NCBI RefSeq assembly: GCF_000442645.1
Contig: NC_021915.1
Location: 1,426,001 to 1,490,000, forward strand
Direction: 5' to 3'
Source of the DNA: Corynebacterium maris DSM 45190
Lineage (GTDB): Bacteria; Actinomycetota; Actinomycetes; Mycobacteriales; Mycobacteriaceae
Length of the DNA: 64,000 nt
The notes beneath the pieces were generated by a model. The model did not search any database. It had not been told where the DNA came from and worked only from the letters and a program-made list of their open reading frames with translations. The position numbers and the translations under genes are program-made. Below are positions 43,391-51,680 of the stretch, in pieces (the first letter of the stretch is position 1; the number at the start of each line of letters is the position of its first letter).

Positions 43391-44298
43391 AGCGCCTCCT
43401 TGAGCAGGTCGCCGATCAGGGCGCGCACGTCGGCGGGCTCAATGACCTCGACCTCCGGGGCATAGCCCGCGGCGGTGCGCACCAGCCAGTCCTGATCCAC
43501 CTCCGTCAACCGCACCAGGTCCTGGTCGCGCTCGCCGGCGTCGACGAGTTCCTTCGCCATGCCGTGCGGCACCCGCACCACCGCGTCGACGTATTCCCGC
43601 CCCTGCTTCAACCCGGCGGCGACGATGTCCTGCAGCGGGGCCGTCGCCTCCATGTGCGTGGGCGGCTCATGGGAGGCCTTGACGTCGCTGATGCGCAGCA
43701 TCCGGAAACTCCGCGGATTCTGCCGGTCGACGTCCCAGCCGACTACGTAGACGCGGCTGTTGAGCACCACCACTCCCCACGGATCCATCGTGCGCCGGAC
43801 CCGCTCCTTGGTGGGCACCGCCTGGTAGTCGAAGCGCATCCGCTTCTGGGCGCGCACACAGGTCAGCACCGCGGTCAGCGACGCCGCGGGAATGCGGTTG
43901 AGGTCGGTGTCGGCGGTGTAGACGGGCGCCTCCGACAAATCCCGGTCCGCCCCGGCGGCGGCGATCTTCGTCCACCCGGAACGACCGAACAGGCCTAGCT
44001 CCCCGGCTTGGCCCATCTCCCCTGCCAGCCCCAGCACCGTCGCCTCTTCCGGGGTGAAAGTGACCTCCGGCAGCTCGTAGTCGTCCTGGACGATGCCGTA
44101 GCCGTCGGTCTGGACCACCGGCACCCCCGCCCGCCGCAACGTCTGGACGTCCCGGCCCAGCATCCGCCGAAACGCCTCCTGCGACTGCCCCGGCGGATAC
44201 CCGTCGACGTGGCGGCGGATCCAGTCAGGGGTGCGCACCTGCCCTGCCCCGAGCAGGGCGAAAGCCAGGTTGGTCAGGCGCTGCACCGACGTGGACAC
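43387..44298 (-). CDS. pafB: WYL-domain regulator PafB
   Basis: The 303-residue protein begins RLTNLAFALLGAGQVRTPDW (winged helix, ~6), then DDYELPEVTFTPEEATVLGL (~71) and a WYL domain around RMRFDYQAVPTKERVRRTMD (~148) and VVLNSRVYVVGWDVDRQNPR. It is the partner of PafC. The start lies two bases after the pafA stop, so it is expressed with the pupylation genes, as in mycobacteria. Despite the name it is not needed for pupylation. Confidence 0.93.
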   Translation of the reverse strand: MSTSVQRLTNLAFALLGAGQVRTPDWIRRHVDGYPPGQSQEAFRRMLGRDVQTLRRAGVPVVQTDGYGIVQDDYELPEVTFTPEEATVLGLAGEMGQAGELGLFGRSGWTKIAAAGADRDLSEAPVYTADTDLNRIPAASLTAVLTCVRAQKRMRFDYQAVPTKERVRRTMDPWGVVVLNSRVYVVGWDVDRQNPRSFRMLRISDVKASHEPPTHMEATAPLQDIVAAGLKQGREYVDAVVRVPHGMAKELVDAGERDQDLVRLTEVDQDWLVRTAAGYAPEVEVIEPADVRALIGDLLKEAL

Positions 44299-44300
44299 CT

Positions 44301-45629
44301 CTACCGCGCCATCCCCGCGATCAACTCGTCCACGCGCTCATCGACGGTGCTGAACGGATCCAGCAGCTCGACGGACTCGGCCCCGTTGATCTTCAGGTGG
44401 GTCCAGTCCACGGTGACGGGCGTGCCGGTCTCTTCTGCGGCCGCCAGGAACTTGCCGCGCAGCGTGGCACGGGTGGTGGCCGGCGCGGTCATCTCCGGCT
44501 CGACGTCGGCGGTCGCCGCCAGCCCCTTGCGGGTAAGCAGGTGGAACACGCCCCGATCCGGGCGGATGTCGTGGTAAGTCAAGTCGACCTGGGCGAGCTT
44601 GGGGTGGTCCTCGCCGAGCTTGTCCGCGTAGCGGCGCAGCAGCTTCAGCTTGATCATCCAGTCGATCTCGGTGTCCACCGCCGCGTAATCTTGTGTGCGG
44701 ATCGCCGTCAGCGTGCGCCCCCACAGATCCAGCACCCGCTCCAGGTCCGCACGCGAAGTCCCCTCGTCGGGGCGCTCGGTGAACCACTTCAGGGCGTGCT
44801 CGTAGAAGATCTCCTGGATCTCCAAGGCGGTGATGGTGCCGCCGTTTTTCAACTGCAGCGGTAAGCGCCCGGTGCGATCCCGGGCGATGGCGCGCAGATC
44901 CAGGATGGAGTTCTGCAGCTCCAGGTCGGGAAACGTCAGCCCGGCCTCGAGCATTTCCAGCACCAGCAGGGTGGAGCCGACCTTGAGCAGGAACGTCGGC
45001 TCCGACATGTTGGAGTCGCCGACGATCACGTGCATGCGGCGGTATTTCTTCGAATCCCCGTGCGGCTCATCACGGGTGTTGATGACGGGGCGGGAACGGG
45101 TCGTCGCCGAAGAGATGCCCTCCCACACCTGGTCCGCGCGCTGCGAGACGAGGAAGCCGTCCGTGGCGCTGAGCATGCCGGCGCCGCTGGTCAACTGGCG
45201 GGTGACCAAAAACGGCAACAGCTGCTTGCCCAGCGTCTTGAGCACCATGTCGCGGCCGATGAGGTAGTTCTCGTGGCAACCGTAGGAGTTGCCCACCGAG
45301 TCCACGTTGTTCTTGAACAGGTAGATCGGTCCCTCGATGCCTTCCGCCGCCTGCGCCGCCTCAGCCTGGACCGCCAAGTCGTTGAGCATGGCGTCGCCGG
45401 CTTTCTCGTGCGCCAACAGCTGGCGCAGGTCGTCGCACTCAGCGGTGGCGATCTCCGGGTGCGAGCCGACGTCGAGGTAGAGGCGGGAGCTGTTGGGGGC
45501 GAAGACGTTCGTCGAAGAATACTTGGCGACGATCGGCCGGAAGAGGTACCGGGCCGTGTCCTCCGGGCTCAGCGCCCCGGAGATGCCGTATTCGGTCTCC
45601 ACCCCCATGATGCGGCGGTGGAAGATCAC
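44301..45629 (-). CDS. pafA: Pup--protein ligase PafA
   Basis: The 442-residue glutamine-synthetase-fold ligase attaches the C-terminal Glu of Pup to lysines of target proteins with ATP. The N-terminus RRIMGVETEYGISGAL (~5) holds the Glu that binds nucleotide and metal. YLDVGSHPEIATAECD (~51) contains the conserved Asp/His/Glu. IYLFKNNVDSVGNSYGCHEN (~102-121) and INTRDEPHGDSKKYRRMHVI (~182) are also family hallmarks, and SNMSEPTFLLKVG follows. The ATG overlaps the pup stop (ATGA). Corynebacteria lack a proteasome, so the tagged proteins are presumably handled by ARC alone. Confidence 0.97.
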   Translation of the reverse strand: MIFHRRIMGVETEYGISGALSPEDTARYLFRPIVAKYSSTNVFAPNSSRLYLDVGSHPEIATAECDDLRQLLAHEKAGDAMLNDLAVQAEAAQAAEGIEGPIYLFKNNVDSVGNSYGCHENYLIGRDMVLKTLGKQLLPFLVTRQLTSGAGMLSATDGFLVSQRADQVWEGISSATTRSRPVINTRDEPHGDSKKYRRMHVIVGDSNMSEPTFLLKVGSTLLVLEMLEAGLTFPDLELQNSILDLRAIARDRTGRLPLQLKNGGTITALEIQEIFYEHALKWFTERPDEGTSRADLERVLDLWGRTLTAIRTQDYAAVDTEIDWMIKLKLLRRYADKLGEDHPKLAQVDLTYHDIRPDRGVFHLLTRKGLAATADVEPEMTAPATTRATLRGKFLAAAEETGTPVTVDWTHLKINGAESVELLDPFSTVDERVDELIAGMAR

Positions 45630-45817
45630 TGGCCGCCCTTTTGCACGTAGGAGCTGACGAACTCCTCGGCGTTTTCCTCCAGCAGGCCGTCGATCTCGTC
45701 GAGAAGATCGTCCGTCCCGGCGGTGTTGACCTGCGCCTGGCCGAGGCCCTGCGCGTCATCGTTGGTGTCTTCGGGGCGGTCGCCGCCCCCACTGATCTGA
45801 GACTGCGGATTCGTCAT
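45626..45817 (-). CDS. pup: Prokaryotic ubiquitin-like protein Pup
   Basis: The 63-residue protein is mostly disordered, with a helical C-terminal half (DDLLDEIDGLLEENAEEFVS) and the ending SSYVQKGGQ. The final Gln must be deamidated to Glu by Dop before PafA can use it. GG before the last residue is the hallmark. It lies directly between dop and pafA, where prcB and prcA stand in mycobacteria; those genes are absent here. Confidence 0.98.
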   Translation of the reverse strand: MTNPQSQISGGGDRPEDTNDDAQGLGQAQVNTAGTDDLLDEIDGLLEENAEEFVSSYVQKGGQ

Positions 45818-45819
45818 GG

Positions 45820-47298
45820 CTACGATGTTACCCCCGCCACGAGTTCCTCGACGGTTTCAGCGCGCTCCACGACCTCCCCCACCTCCTCGCGGGTCCACCC
45901 GTCGACGTCGCTGATGTCGATGCGGCGGCCGTCGACGAACTCGACGGACTGCCAACTGGCTGCGGCGACGTCGTCGGCGAACTTCTCGGTCACCCGGCCG
46001 CGGAACCACGCCCGCGAGTCGGCGGGCGGGTTGTGCAGGGCGTTCTCCAGGGTTTCATCGTCCACCAAGGTGGTCATCCTGCCCTTGCGCACCAACGCGT
46101 GATACAGCGAACGGGCCGAGTCGATGTCGGAGTACTGCAGATCGATGACGCGCAGTTTCGGGTCCGACCACGCCACCCCCTTGTCCACGTACCCCTTAAT
46201 GAGGGCATACTTCGCGGTCCAGTCCAGCAGATGCGAGGTCTTCAACGGGTCCTCGGCGAGCAAGTCCATGACCTCCCCCCACATCTCGATGACGCGCCTG
46301 TCGACGTCGTCGGTGGCCAGCACCCGCTCCCGATACTCGCGCAGCAGCCCCAGCGCGGTGAGTTTCCGGCCGTCGACCAGACGGGTTTCGTGGGTCAGCG
46401 TCAGATCCCGGGAGACGAACTTCAGCTCCGGCACCGGGCGCTGCAATTTCAGGTCGGAGAAATCCACGCCCCGCTCAATCGCGTCGATGACGAGCTTGGT
46501 CATGCCCAGCTTGAGGAAGTTCGAGGTCTGGGACATGTTCGCGTCACCGATGATGGTGTGCAGGCGGCGAAACTTCAGGGCGTCGGCGTGCGGTTCGTCA
46601 CGGGTGTTGACGATGCCGCGGTTGAGCGTCGTCTCCAGCGAGACTTCCTGCACGAAGTAGTCGGCCCGCTGCGAGATCTGAAAGCCCTCGCGCTCGCCTT
46701 CCTCACCGATCCCGACCCGACCCGCCCCCACGATCACTTGCCGGGCGACGAAAAACGGGATGAGCGCCTGCGTGAGCACGTCGAAATCCGTCGAGCGCAG
46801 ATACTGGTAGTTTTCGTGGCTGCCGTAGGAGGCGCCTTTACCGTCGACGTTGTTCTTGTAGATGCGAATCGGCGGGCACGGGTCGTGGCCGTTTAAGACG
46901 GACTCCTTGCGCTCCCAGAGTTTCGCGATGTCGCGCGTCGCCTGGTTGAGCACCAGATCCCCCGCCGCGTCGTAGATCATCGCGTCCCAGGCGTTCGGGA
47001 CCTCTGGGCTGGCGTACTCCGGGTGCGCGTGATCGACGTAATATCGCGCCCCGTTGGGCAACACCACGTTGGCCACCCCGACCGCGTCCGGGTCGACGAC
47101 CGGAGTCGTGTGGTAGCGGCGCAGGTCGAAGCCGCGGGAATCCGACAACGGCTTTTCCGCCGCGTAGTCCCAGCGCGACCGCGCCCCGGTGTGCAGGGCA
47201 GCGTACGCCACCACCGCGTGCGTGGAGGTCACGATCGGTGAAATCGTCGTGTCCTCGCACATGATGCCGTATTCGGTTTCCATTCCCATGTACCGCAT
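45820..47298 (-). CDS. dop: Pup deamidase/depupylase Dop
   Basis: The 492-residue homologue of PafA deamidates the Pup C-terminus and also removes Pup from proteins. It begins RYMGMETEYGIMCEDTTISP (~2), which carries the catalytic Asp/Glu region, followed by the Dop loop area up to SRGFDLRRYHTTP (~55). YYVDHAHPEYASPE (~86), RIYKNNVDGKGASYGSHENY (~145) and VNTRDEPHADALKFRRLHTI (~228) are conserved. Its ATG overlaps the arc stop by one base (TAATG) and its stop is two bases from pup. Confidence 0.97.
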   Translation of the reverse strand: MRYMGMETEYGIMCEDTTISPIVTSTHAVVAYAALHTGARSRWDYAAEKPLSDSRGFDLRRYHTTPVVDPDAVGVANVVLPNGARYYVDHAHPEYASPEVPNAWDAMIYDAAGDLVLNQATRDIAKLWERKESVLNGHDPCPPIRIYKNNVDGKGASYGSHENYQYLRSTDFDVLTQALIPFFVARQVIVGAGRVGIGEEGEREGFQISQRADYFVQEVSLETTLNRGIVNTRDEPHADALKFRRLHTIIGDANMSQTSNFLKLGMTKLVIDAIERGVDFSDLKLQRPVPELKFVSRDLTLTHETRLVDGRKLTALGLLREYRERVLATDDVDRRVIEMWGEVMDLLAEDPLKTSHLLDWTAKYALIKGYVDKGVAWSDPKLRVIDLQYSDIDSARSLYHALVRKGRMTTLVDDETLENALHNPPADSRAWFRGRVTEKFADDVAAASWQSVEFVDGRRIDISDVDGWTREEVGEVVERAETVEELVAGVTS

Positions 47299-48755
47299 TA
47301 GCCGACCACCTTGATCTCCGTGATGCGCGAACCCTGGATGCCGGCGATCCGCGCCCAGGCGTCGGGATCCGCCGTGTTCGGCAGATCGCCGCTCTCCTTC
47401 AGCTCCGTCTCCACGGCCGTGATGACGTGCCCCACGCTCACCCCCGTGGTGCGCCCGGCGATGTGATCCTTGATCGCTTCCTTCTTCGCCCGATCCACCA
47501 CGTTGGCGATCATCGCGCCGGAAACGAAGTCCCGGTAGTGCATGACGACGTCCGCGTCGTCCATCTTCAGCTCCACGAAAGGACGGTCCGTGTAGATCGC
47601 GTCGACGCCCGCTGCGATGAGCTTGTCCACGGAATCATGGCGCGGCATCTCCTCGGTGAGGTAACGGCTGAAGATCTGCCGGGCGCCCTCCCGGTCCGGG
47701 CGCGCCACCCGCACCTTCAGGTCCAGTCGGCCGGGGCGCAGAATCGCCGGGTCGATGAGTTCCTCGCGGTTGGTCGCGCCGATGACGATGACGTTCGACA
47801 GCGACTCCACGCCGTCGAGCTCCGTCAACAGCTGCGGAACGACCGTGGTCTCCATGTCGGAGGAGACGCCGGAACCGCGGGTGCGGAAGATCGACTCCAT
47901 CTCGTCGAAGAACACGACCACCGGGTGGCCGTCGTTCGACATTTCGCGCGCCCGCTCGAAGATCAGACGGATGCGGCGCTCGGTCTCGCCGACGTACTTG
48001 TTCAGCAGCTCCGGGCCCTTGACGTTGAGGAAGTAGGAGGTGCCCCCGCCCAGCTGATTGGCGATGGCCTTCGCGATCAGCGTCTTGCCCACCCCGGGCG
48101 GGCCGTAGAGCAAGATGCCCTTCGGCGGGTTGAGGTCGTAGGTGCGGTAGAGCTCCGGGTGATTGAACGGCAGCTCGATTGCGTCACGGATCTCCTCGAT
48201 CTGATCGTCCAGACCGCCGATGTCCTCCCACGTGACGTCCGGAATCTCATCGAGCGAGAGCTGCGAGACCTCGGTCTTCTCGATGACCTCGAACGCGTAC
48301 CCGGCGCGCGGGTCCGCCAGCAGCGTGTCGCCGGCGCGGGCTGAGTCCCGGATCGGGTCAGCCAAGTACACGACGTGTTCTTCGCCGGAGTGGGTGGTCA
48401 CGATGGCGCGGTCGTGGCCGACTTTTTCCATGATGGTGACCAGGGAGCCGGTGTCGGGGTAGCCGGCGTCGTCGACGATGGTGTTGCCTTCGCCGAGGCG
48501 GACCAGTGCGCCGGGTTTGAGTGCGCCGGCGCTGAGGTTGGGGGTGACGTGCACGCGCATGCGGCGTCCGTGGGCGACGATTTCTGCGGTGCGTTCATTG
48601 TAGTTGAGGAACACTCCGTAGGTGGACGGCGGTTCGGCCAGTTCCTCGAGTTGTTCGCGCATTTCGCTGAGCTTGTCGCGTGATTCTTTGAGGAGTGCGG
48701 CGAGCTTGTGATTGCGGGCGGTGAGGGTCTGGTTGGTGTCGTCGGAGGTGTTCAT
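47298..48755 (-). CDS. arc: AAA ATPase forming ring-shaped complexes (ARC/Mpa)
   Basis: The 485-residue ATPase has an N-terminal coiled coil (~10-45, LAALLKESRDKLSEMREQLE), which binds Pup, two OB-like folds, and an AAA module with Walker A LLYGPPGVGKT (~217), Walker B VVFFDEMESIF (~280), the sensor ATNREELIDPAILRPGRLDL (~330) and arginine fingers. The C-terminus ends TEIKVVG and lacks the Gln-Tyr-Leu tail that docks mycobacterial Mpa onto the proteasome, in keeping with the missing prcBA. TAGGCT six bases before the ATG suggests the operon promoter. Confidence 0.96.
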   Translation of the reverse strand: MNTSDDTNQTLTARNHKLAALLKESRDKLSEMREQLEELAEPPSTYGVFLNYNERTAEIVAHGRRMRVHVTPNLSAGALKPGALVRLGEGNTIVDDAGYPDTGSLVTIMEKVGHDRAIVTTHSGEEHVVYLADPIRDSARAGDTLLADPRAGYAFEVIEKTEVSQLSLDEIPDVTWEDIGGLDDQIEEIRDAIELPFNHPELYRTYDLNPPKGILLYGPPGVGKTLIAKAIANQLGGGTSYFLNVKGPELLNKYVGETERRIRLIFERAREMSNDGHPVVVFFDEMESIFRTRGSGVSSDMETTVVPQLLTELDGVESLSNVIVIGATNREELIDPAILRPGRLDLKVRVARPDREGARQIFSRYLTEEMPRHDSVDKLIAAGVDAIYTDRPFVELKMDDADVVMHYRDFVSGAMIANVVDRAKKEAIKDHIAGRTTGVSVGHVITAVETELKESGDLPNTADPDAWARIAGIQGSRITEIKVVG

Positions 48756-48761
48756 GTGTTC

Positions 48762-48767
48762 AGCCTA
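48762..48767 (-). promoter_or_regulatory. -10 box of the arc operon
   Basis: TAGGCT on the minus strand ends 6 bases before the arc ATG. It overlaps the trmI stop codon, so read-through from trmI is also possible. Confidence 0.5.
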
Positions 48768-49601
48768 GCGCCGGGCGCGGCGTTGCGGGCGAGGTGGTGT
48801 GACTCCGTCTGCGAGGCGGCGCGTCCAGACCAGGAATGCGGTGTGGGCGTTCATGCGGTGTTCGGGTCGGGTGGCGAGTCCTTCGACTTTCCATTCGCGC
48901 ACGAGTGATTCCCAGGCGCGGGGTTCGGTGAAGCAGCCGAGTTCGCGGATGCCTTCCATGGTGTTCATCAGTTGTGGGACGGTGGCCACGTAGGTCATGA
49001 AGACGCCGCCGGGGATGAGGATGTCGCGGACGGTGTCGAGGAAGTGCCAGGGTTCGACCATGTCGAGGATGACTCGGTCGACGGGGCCGTCGAGGTCGTC
49101 GGTGGTGATCTCGCCGAAGTCTCCGAGTCGGGGGGACCATTGTGGGGGTTGTTGGCCGAAGTAGTCGGTGACGTTGTCGATGGCGTAGTTCAGGTGGTCT
49201 TCCCGGATTTCGTAGGAGAAGACGTGGCCGTCGGCGCCGACGGCGCGCAGCAGTGCCATGGACAGTGCGCCGGAGCCGGCGCCGGCTTCTAAGACGCGGG
49301 CGCCGTTGAAGATGTCGCCTTCGATGAGGATCTGGGCGGAGTCTTTGGGGTAGATGACGGCGGCGCCGCGGGGCATGGAGAGCATGTGGTCGACCATGAG
49401 GTGGCGGAAGCAGAGGAATTCTGTGCCCATGGTGGAGGTGACGACGGAGCCTTCGTGGGCGCCGATGATGTCGTCGTGGGCGACGATGCCTTTGTGGGTG
49501 TGGAAGTTGTCGCCGGGGGTCAGAGTGATGGTGAAGTGTCGGCGTTTGGGGTCCGTGAGCTGGACTTTGTCGCCTTCGTGGAAGGGTCCGGAATATGCCA
49601 T
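48765..49601 (-). CDS. trmI: tRNA (adenine-58-N1)-methyltransferase TrmI
   Basis: The 278-residue enzyme methylates A58 of tRNA. An N-terminal beta domain (GDKVQLTDPKRRHFTITL, ~9) precedes the SAM-binding domain: IFNGARVLEAGAGSGALSMA (~95), VFSYEIREDH (~125), VDRVILDMVEPWHFLDTVRD (~163) and ILIPGGVFMTYVATVPQL (~185). These match actinobacterial TrmI closely. AGGAG precedes the ATG at spacing 8. The pair with the RecB-like nuclease and arc nearby is conserved in mycobacteria. Confidence 0.96.
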   Translation of the reverse strand: MAYSGPFHEGDKVQLTDPKRRHFTITLTPGDNFHTHKGIVAHDDIIGAHEGSVVTSTMGTEFLCFRHLMVDHMLSMPRGAAVIYPKDSAQILIEGDIFNGARVLEAGAGSGALSMALLRAVGADGHVFSYEIREDHLNYAIDNVTDYFGQQPPQWSPRLGDFGEITTDDLDGPVDRVILDMVEPWHFLDTVRDILIPGGVFMTYVATVPQLMNTMEGIRELGCFTEPRAWESLVREWKVEGLATRPEHRMNAHTAFLVWTRRLADGVTPPRPQRRARR

Positions 49602-49617
49602 GGGTGCTTTCTCCTAA

Positions 49618-50817
49618 TCAGTAACCGGTCAAGTATGCCTCAAGGGCTTGCGTGAACCACGCCAGGTCTTTGACGCCGGCCATTTCGCGGGCGGAGTGCA
49701 TGCTCAGCAGGGGGACGCCGACGTCGACGGTGGGGATGCCGAGGCGGGTGGCGGTGATGGGGCCGATGGTGGAGCCGCAGGGGACGTCGTTGTGGGAGAC
49801 GAAGCTTTGGGTGGGGACGCCGGAGCCTTGTTCCCACAGGGCGATGGTGGTGGCGTCGGAGGCGTAGCGCTGGTTGGCGTTGACCTTGGTGACGGGGCCG
49901 TGGTTGAGCAGTGGCCGGTGGGTGGGATCGTGTTTGCCGGCGTAGTTGGGGTGGACGGCGTGGGCGGCGTCGGCGGAGACGCAGCTGGAGCCAGCGATCA
50001 TGCGGCGGTGGTCGTGGCCGAGCGCCTGGGCGGTGCGGACGATGACGTCTTCGAGGATGGGGCCGCCGGCGCCGGTGGTGGTCTGGGAGCCGACTTCTTC
50101 GTGGTCGAAGGCGGCGAGCACCAGGACGTCTGTGGCGTCGCCGGAGTCGATGGCGTTGAGGAAGGCCACCAGTGAGGAGTGCACGCTGGTGAGGTTGTCG
50201 AGTCGGCCGGCGGCGAGGAAGTCGCCGAACACGGCGCCGCGCTGGGCGTCGGCGGTGATCAGGTCGTGTGCGCAGATGTCTTGGGCGTCGACGCCGAGTG
50301 CGCCCGCGAGGATCTCCATGACGGGGGCGTCGGTGATCATCTGGGTGTGCGTCTGGCGTTCGACGGCGGGGTCGCGGTCGAGGTGGATCGCCAGGTTGGG
50401 GATACGGGCCACGGGGCCGGTGTTGACCAGGTGTTCGGAGCCGTCGGCGAGCACGACCCTGCCCGCGATGGTCAGTTCGCGGTCGAACCAGGAACGCAGG
50501 ATCGGTCCGCCGTAGACTTCCGTCGCGATCTGCTGCCAGCCCTGGTTGACAAAGTCCGGCTGCGGCTTGAGTTTGAACCCCGGCGAGTCGGTGTGGGAGC
50601 CGATGATGCGAAAGGCCGTGGCCCCTTCCGGCACCCACCAGGCCATGACGGCGCCGCCGCGGATGAGGTAGTGCCCGCCGGGGGCCGCCTCCCACTCGGC
50701 GGTTTCGTCCTGGCGGCGGAAGCCGTGCTCCTCGAGCCGCTGCGCGACCACGTGGGCGGCGTGGTAGGAGCTGGGCGAATCAGCGATAAAATCGATGAGG
50801 TCAAGGGTCTGTTTCAT
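49618..50817 (-). CDS. apeB: M18-family aspartyl/leucyl aminopeptidase
   Basis: The 399-residue metallopeptidase has the M18 metal ligands: FRIIGSHTDSPGFKLKPQPD (His and Asp, ~74), AAGRLDNLTS (Asp, ~218), AAFDHEEVGSQTT (Glu pair, ~255) and LLSMHSAREMAG (His, ~372). These enzymes form dodecamers and remove N-terminal residues, often acidic. I chose ATG 50817; a much longer frame upstream is antisense to the RecB-like gene. It lies 16 bases ahead of trmI on the same strand. Confidence 0.94.
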   Translation of the reverse strand: MKQTLDLIDFIADSPSSYHAAHVVAQRLEEHGFRRQDETAEWEAAPGGHYLIRGGAVMAWWVPEGATAFRIIGSHTDSPGFKLKPQPDFVNQGWQQIATEVYGGPILRSWFDRELTIAGRVVLADGSEHLVNTGPVARIPNLAIHLDRDPAVERQTHTQMITDAPVMEILAGALGVDAQDICAHDLITADAQRGAVFGDFLAAGRLDNLTSVHSSLVAFLNAIDSGDATDVLVLAAFDHEEVGSQTTTGAGGPILEDVIVRTAQALGHDHRRMIAGSSCVSADAAHAVHPNYAGKHDPTHRPLLNHGPVTKVNANQRYASDATTIALWEQGSGVPTQSFVSHNDVPCGSTIGPITATRLGIPTVDVGVPLLSMHSAREMAGVKDLAWFTQALEAYLTGY

Positions 50818-50853
50818 GAAACCCACTTTGCCACGGCTATGGTGTGCAGCATT

Positions 50854-51663
50854 ATGACACCCCGACCGCTCGCCCTCTCGCCGTCCCGCGCCAACGACTA
50901 CCAGCAGTGCCCGCTCAAGTACCGGCTCCGCACCATCGACAAGCTGCCGGAGCCCAAGACCGTCGCCCAGGTCAAGGGAACGCTGGTGCACGCTGCCCTG
51001 GAGGACATTCACGCCCTTGAGCGCGACGAGCGCACGTATCCGGCGGCGGTCAAAAGGCTCAAGCCCAATTGGGAGAAGATGTGCTCCGAGGACCCGGAGC
51101 TGGTCGAGCTGGTTCCCGACGTCGAACTCTATGATTTTCTCGTCGAGTGCCGCAGCCTGCTGCGCGGCTACTTCGAGATGGAAAACCCGCAGGCCTTCGA
51201 CTCCGACGAGATTGAGCTGTACGTCAACGCCGTGTTGCCCAACGGTGTGCCGGTGCGTGGTTTCATCGACCGCGTCGACATCGCCCCCTCCGGGGAGATC
51301 CGGGTCGTCGACTACAAGACTGGAAAGAAGCCCTCGCCGCGTTTCTCCCACGAGGCGAAATTCCAGATGCGGTTTTATGCGCTGGTCTATTGGCGGCTGT
51401 TCGACGTCATCCCCCACCAGCTGCGCCTGATGTATCTCAAGGTCATCGATTCGATGTGCCTCTCCCCCTCCAAAGAGGAGCTGGAGTACTTCGAACGCGA
51501 CCTCGGCGAATTATGGGCGAAGATCGAAGGCGACGGTAAGTCGGGCGTCTTCCGCCCCAAAACGTCCAAGCTGTGCGGCTGGTGCCACTTTCAGGACCTC
51601 TGCCCCGCTTGGGGCGGCACGCCGCCGGAGTACCCGGGCTGGCCGGGTTCCGTCGCGGACTAA
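50854..51663 (+). CDS. RecB-family PD-(D/E)XK nuclease with Fe-S cluster motif
   Basis: The 269-residue protein has the RecB-like nuclease core: SPSRANDYQQCPLKYRLRTI (~9), VKGTLVHAALEDIHAL (~39, His ligand), VRGFIDRVDIAPSGEIRVVD (~130) with the active YKTGK, and FQMRFYALVYW. Four cysteines (the one in QQCPLKY plus KLCGWCHFQDLCPAW near 245) are placed as in Cas4/AddB-type Fe-S nucleases. Its partner and substrate are unknown; mycobacteria have the same gene next to trmI. The ATG at 50854 is chosen because the family homology starts there. It is divergent from apeB and converges on fhs. Confidence 0.9.
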   Translation: MTPRPLALSPSRANDYQQCPLKYRLRTIDKLPEPKTVAQVKGTLVHAALEDIHALERDERTYPAAVKRLKPNWEKMCSEDPELVELVPDVELYDFLVECRSLLRGYFEMENPQAFDSDEIELYVNAVLPNGVPVRGFIDRVDIAPSGEIRVVDYKTGKKPSPRFSHEAKFQMRFYALVYWRLFDVIPHQLRLMYLKVIDSMCLSPSKEELEYFERDLGELWAKIEGDGKSGVFRPKTSKLCGWCHFQDLCPAWGGTPPEYPGWPGSVAD

Positions 51664-51680
51664 TAGGGGCGGCGCAGCGG

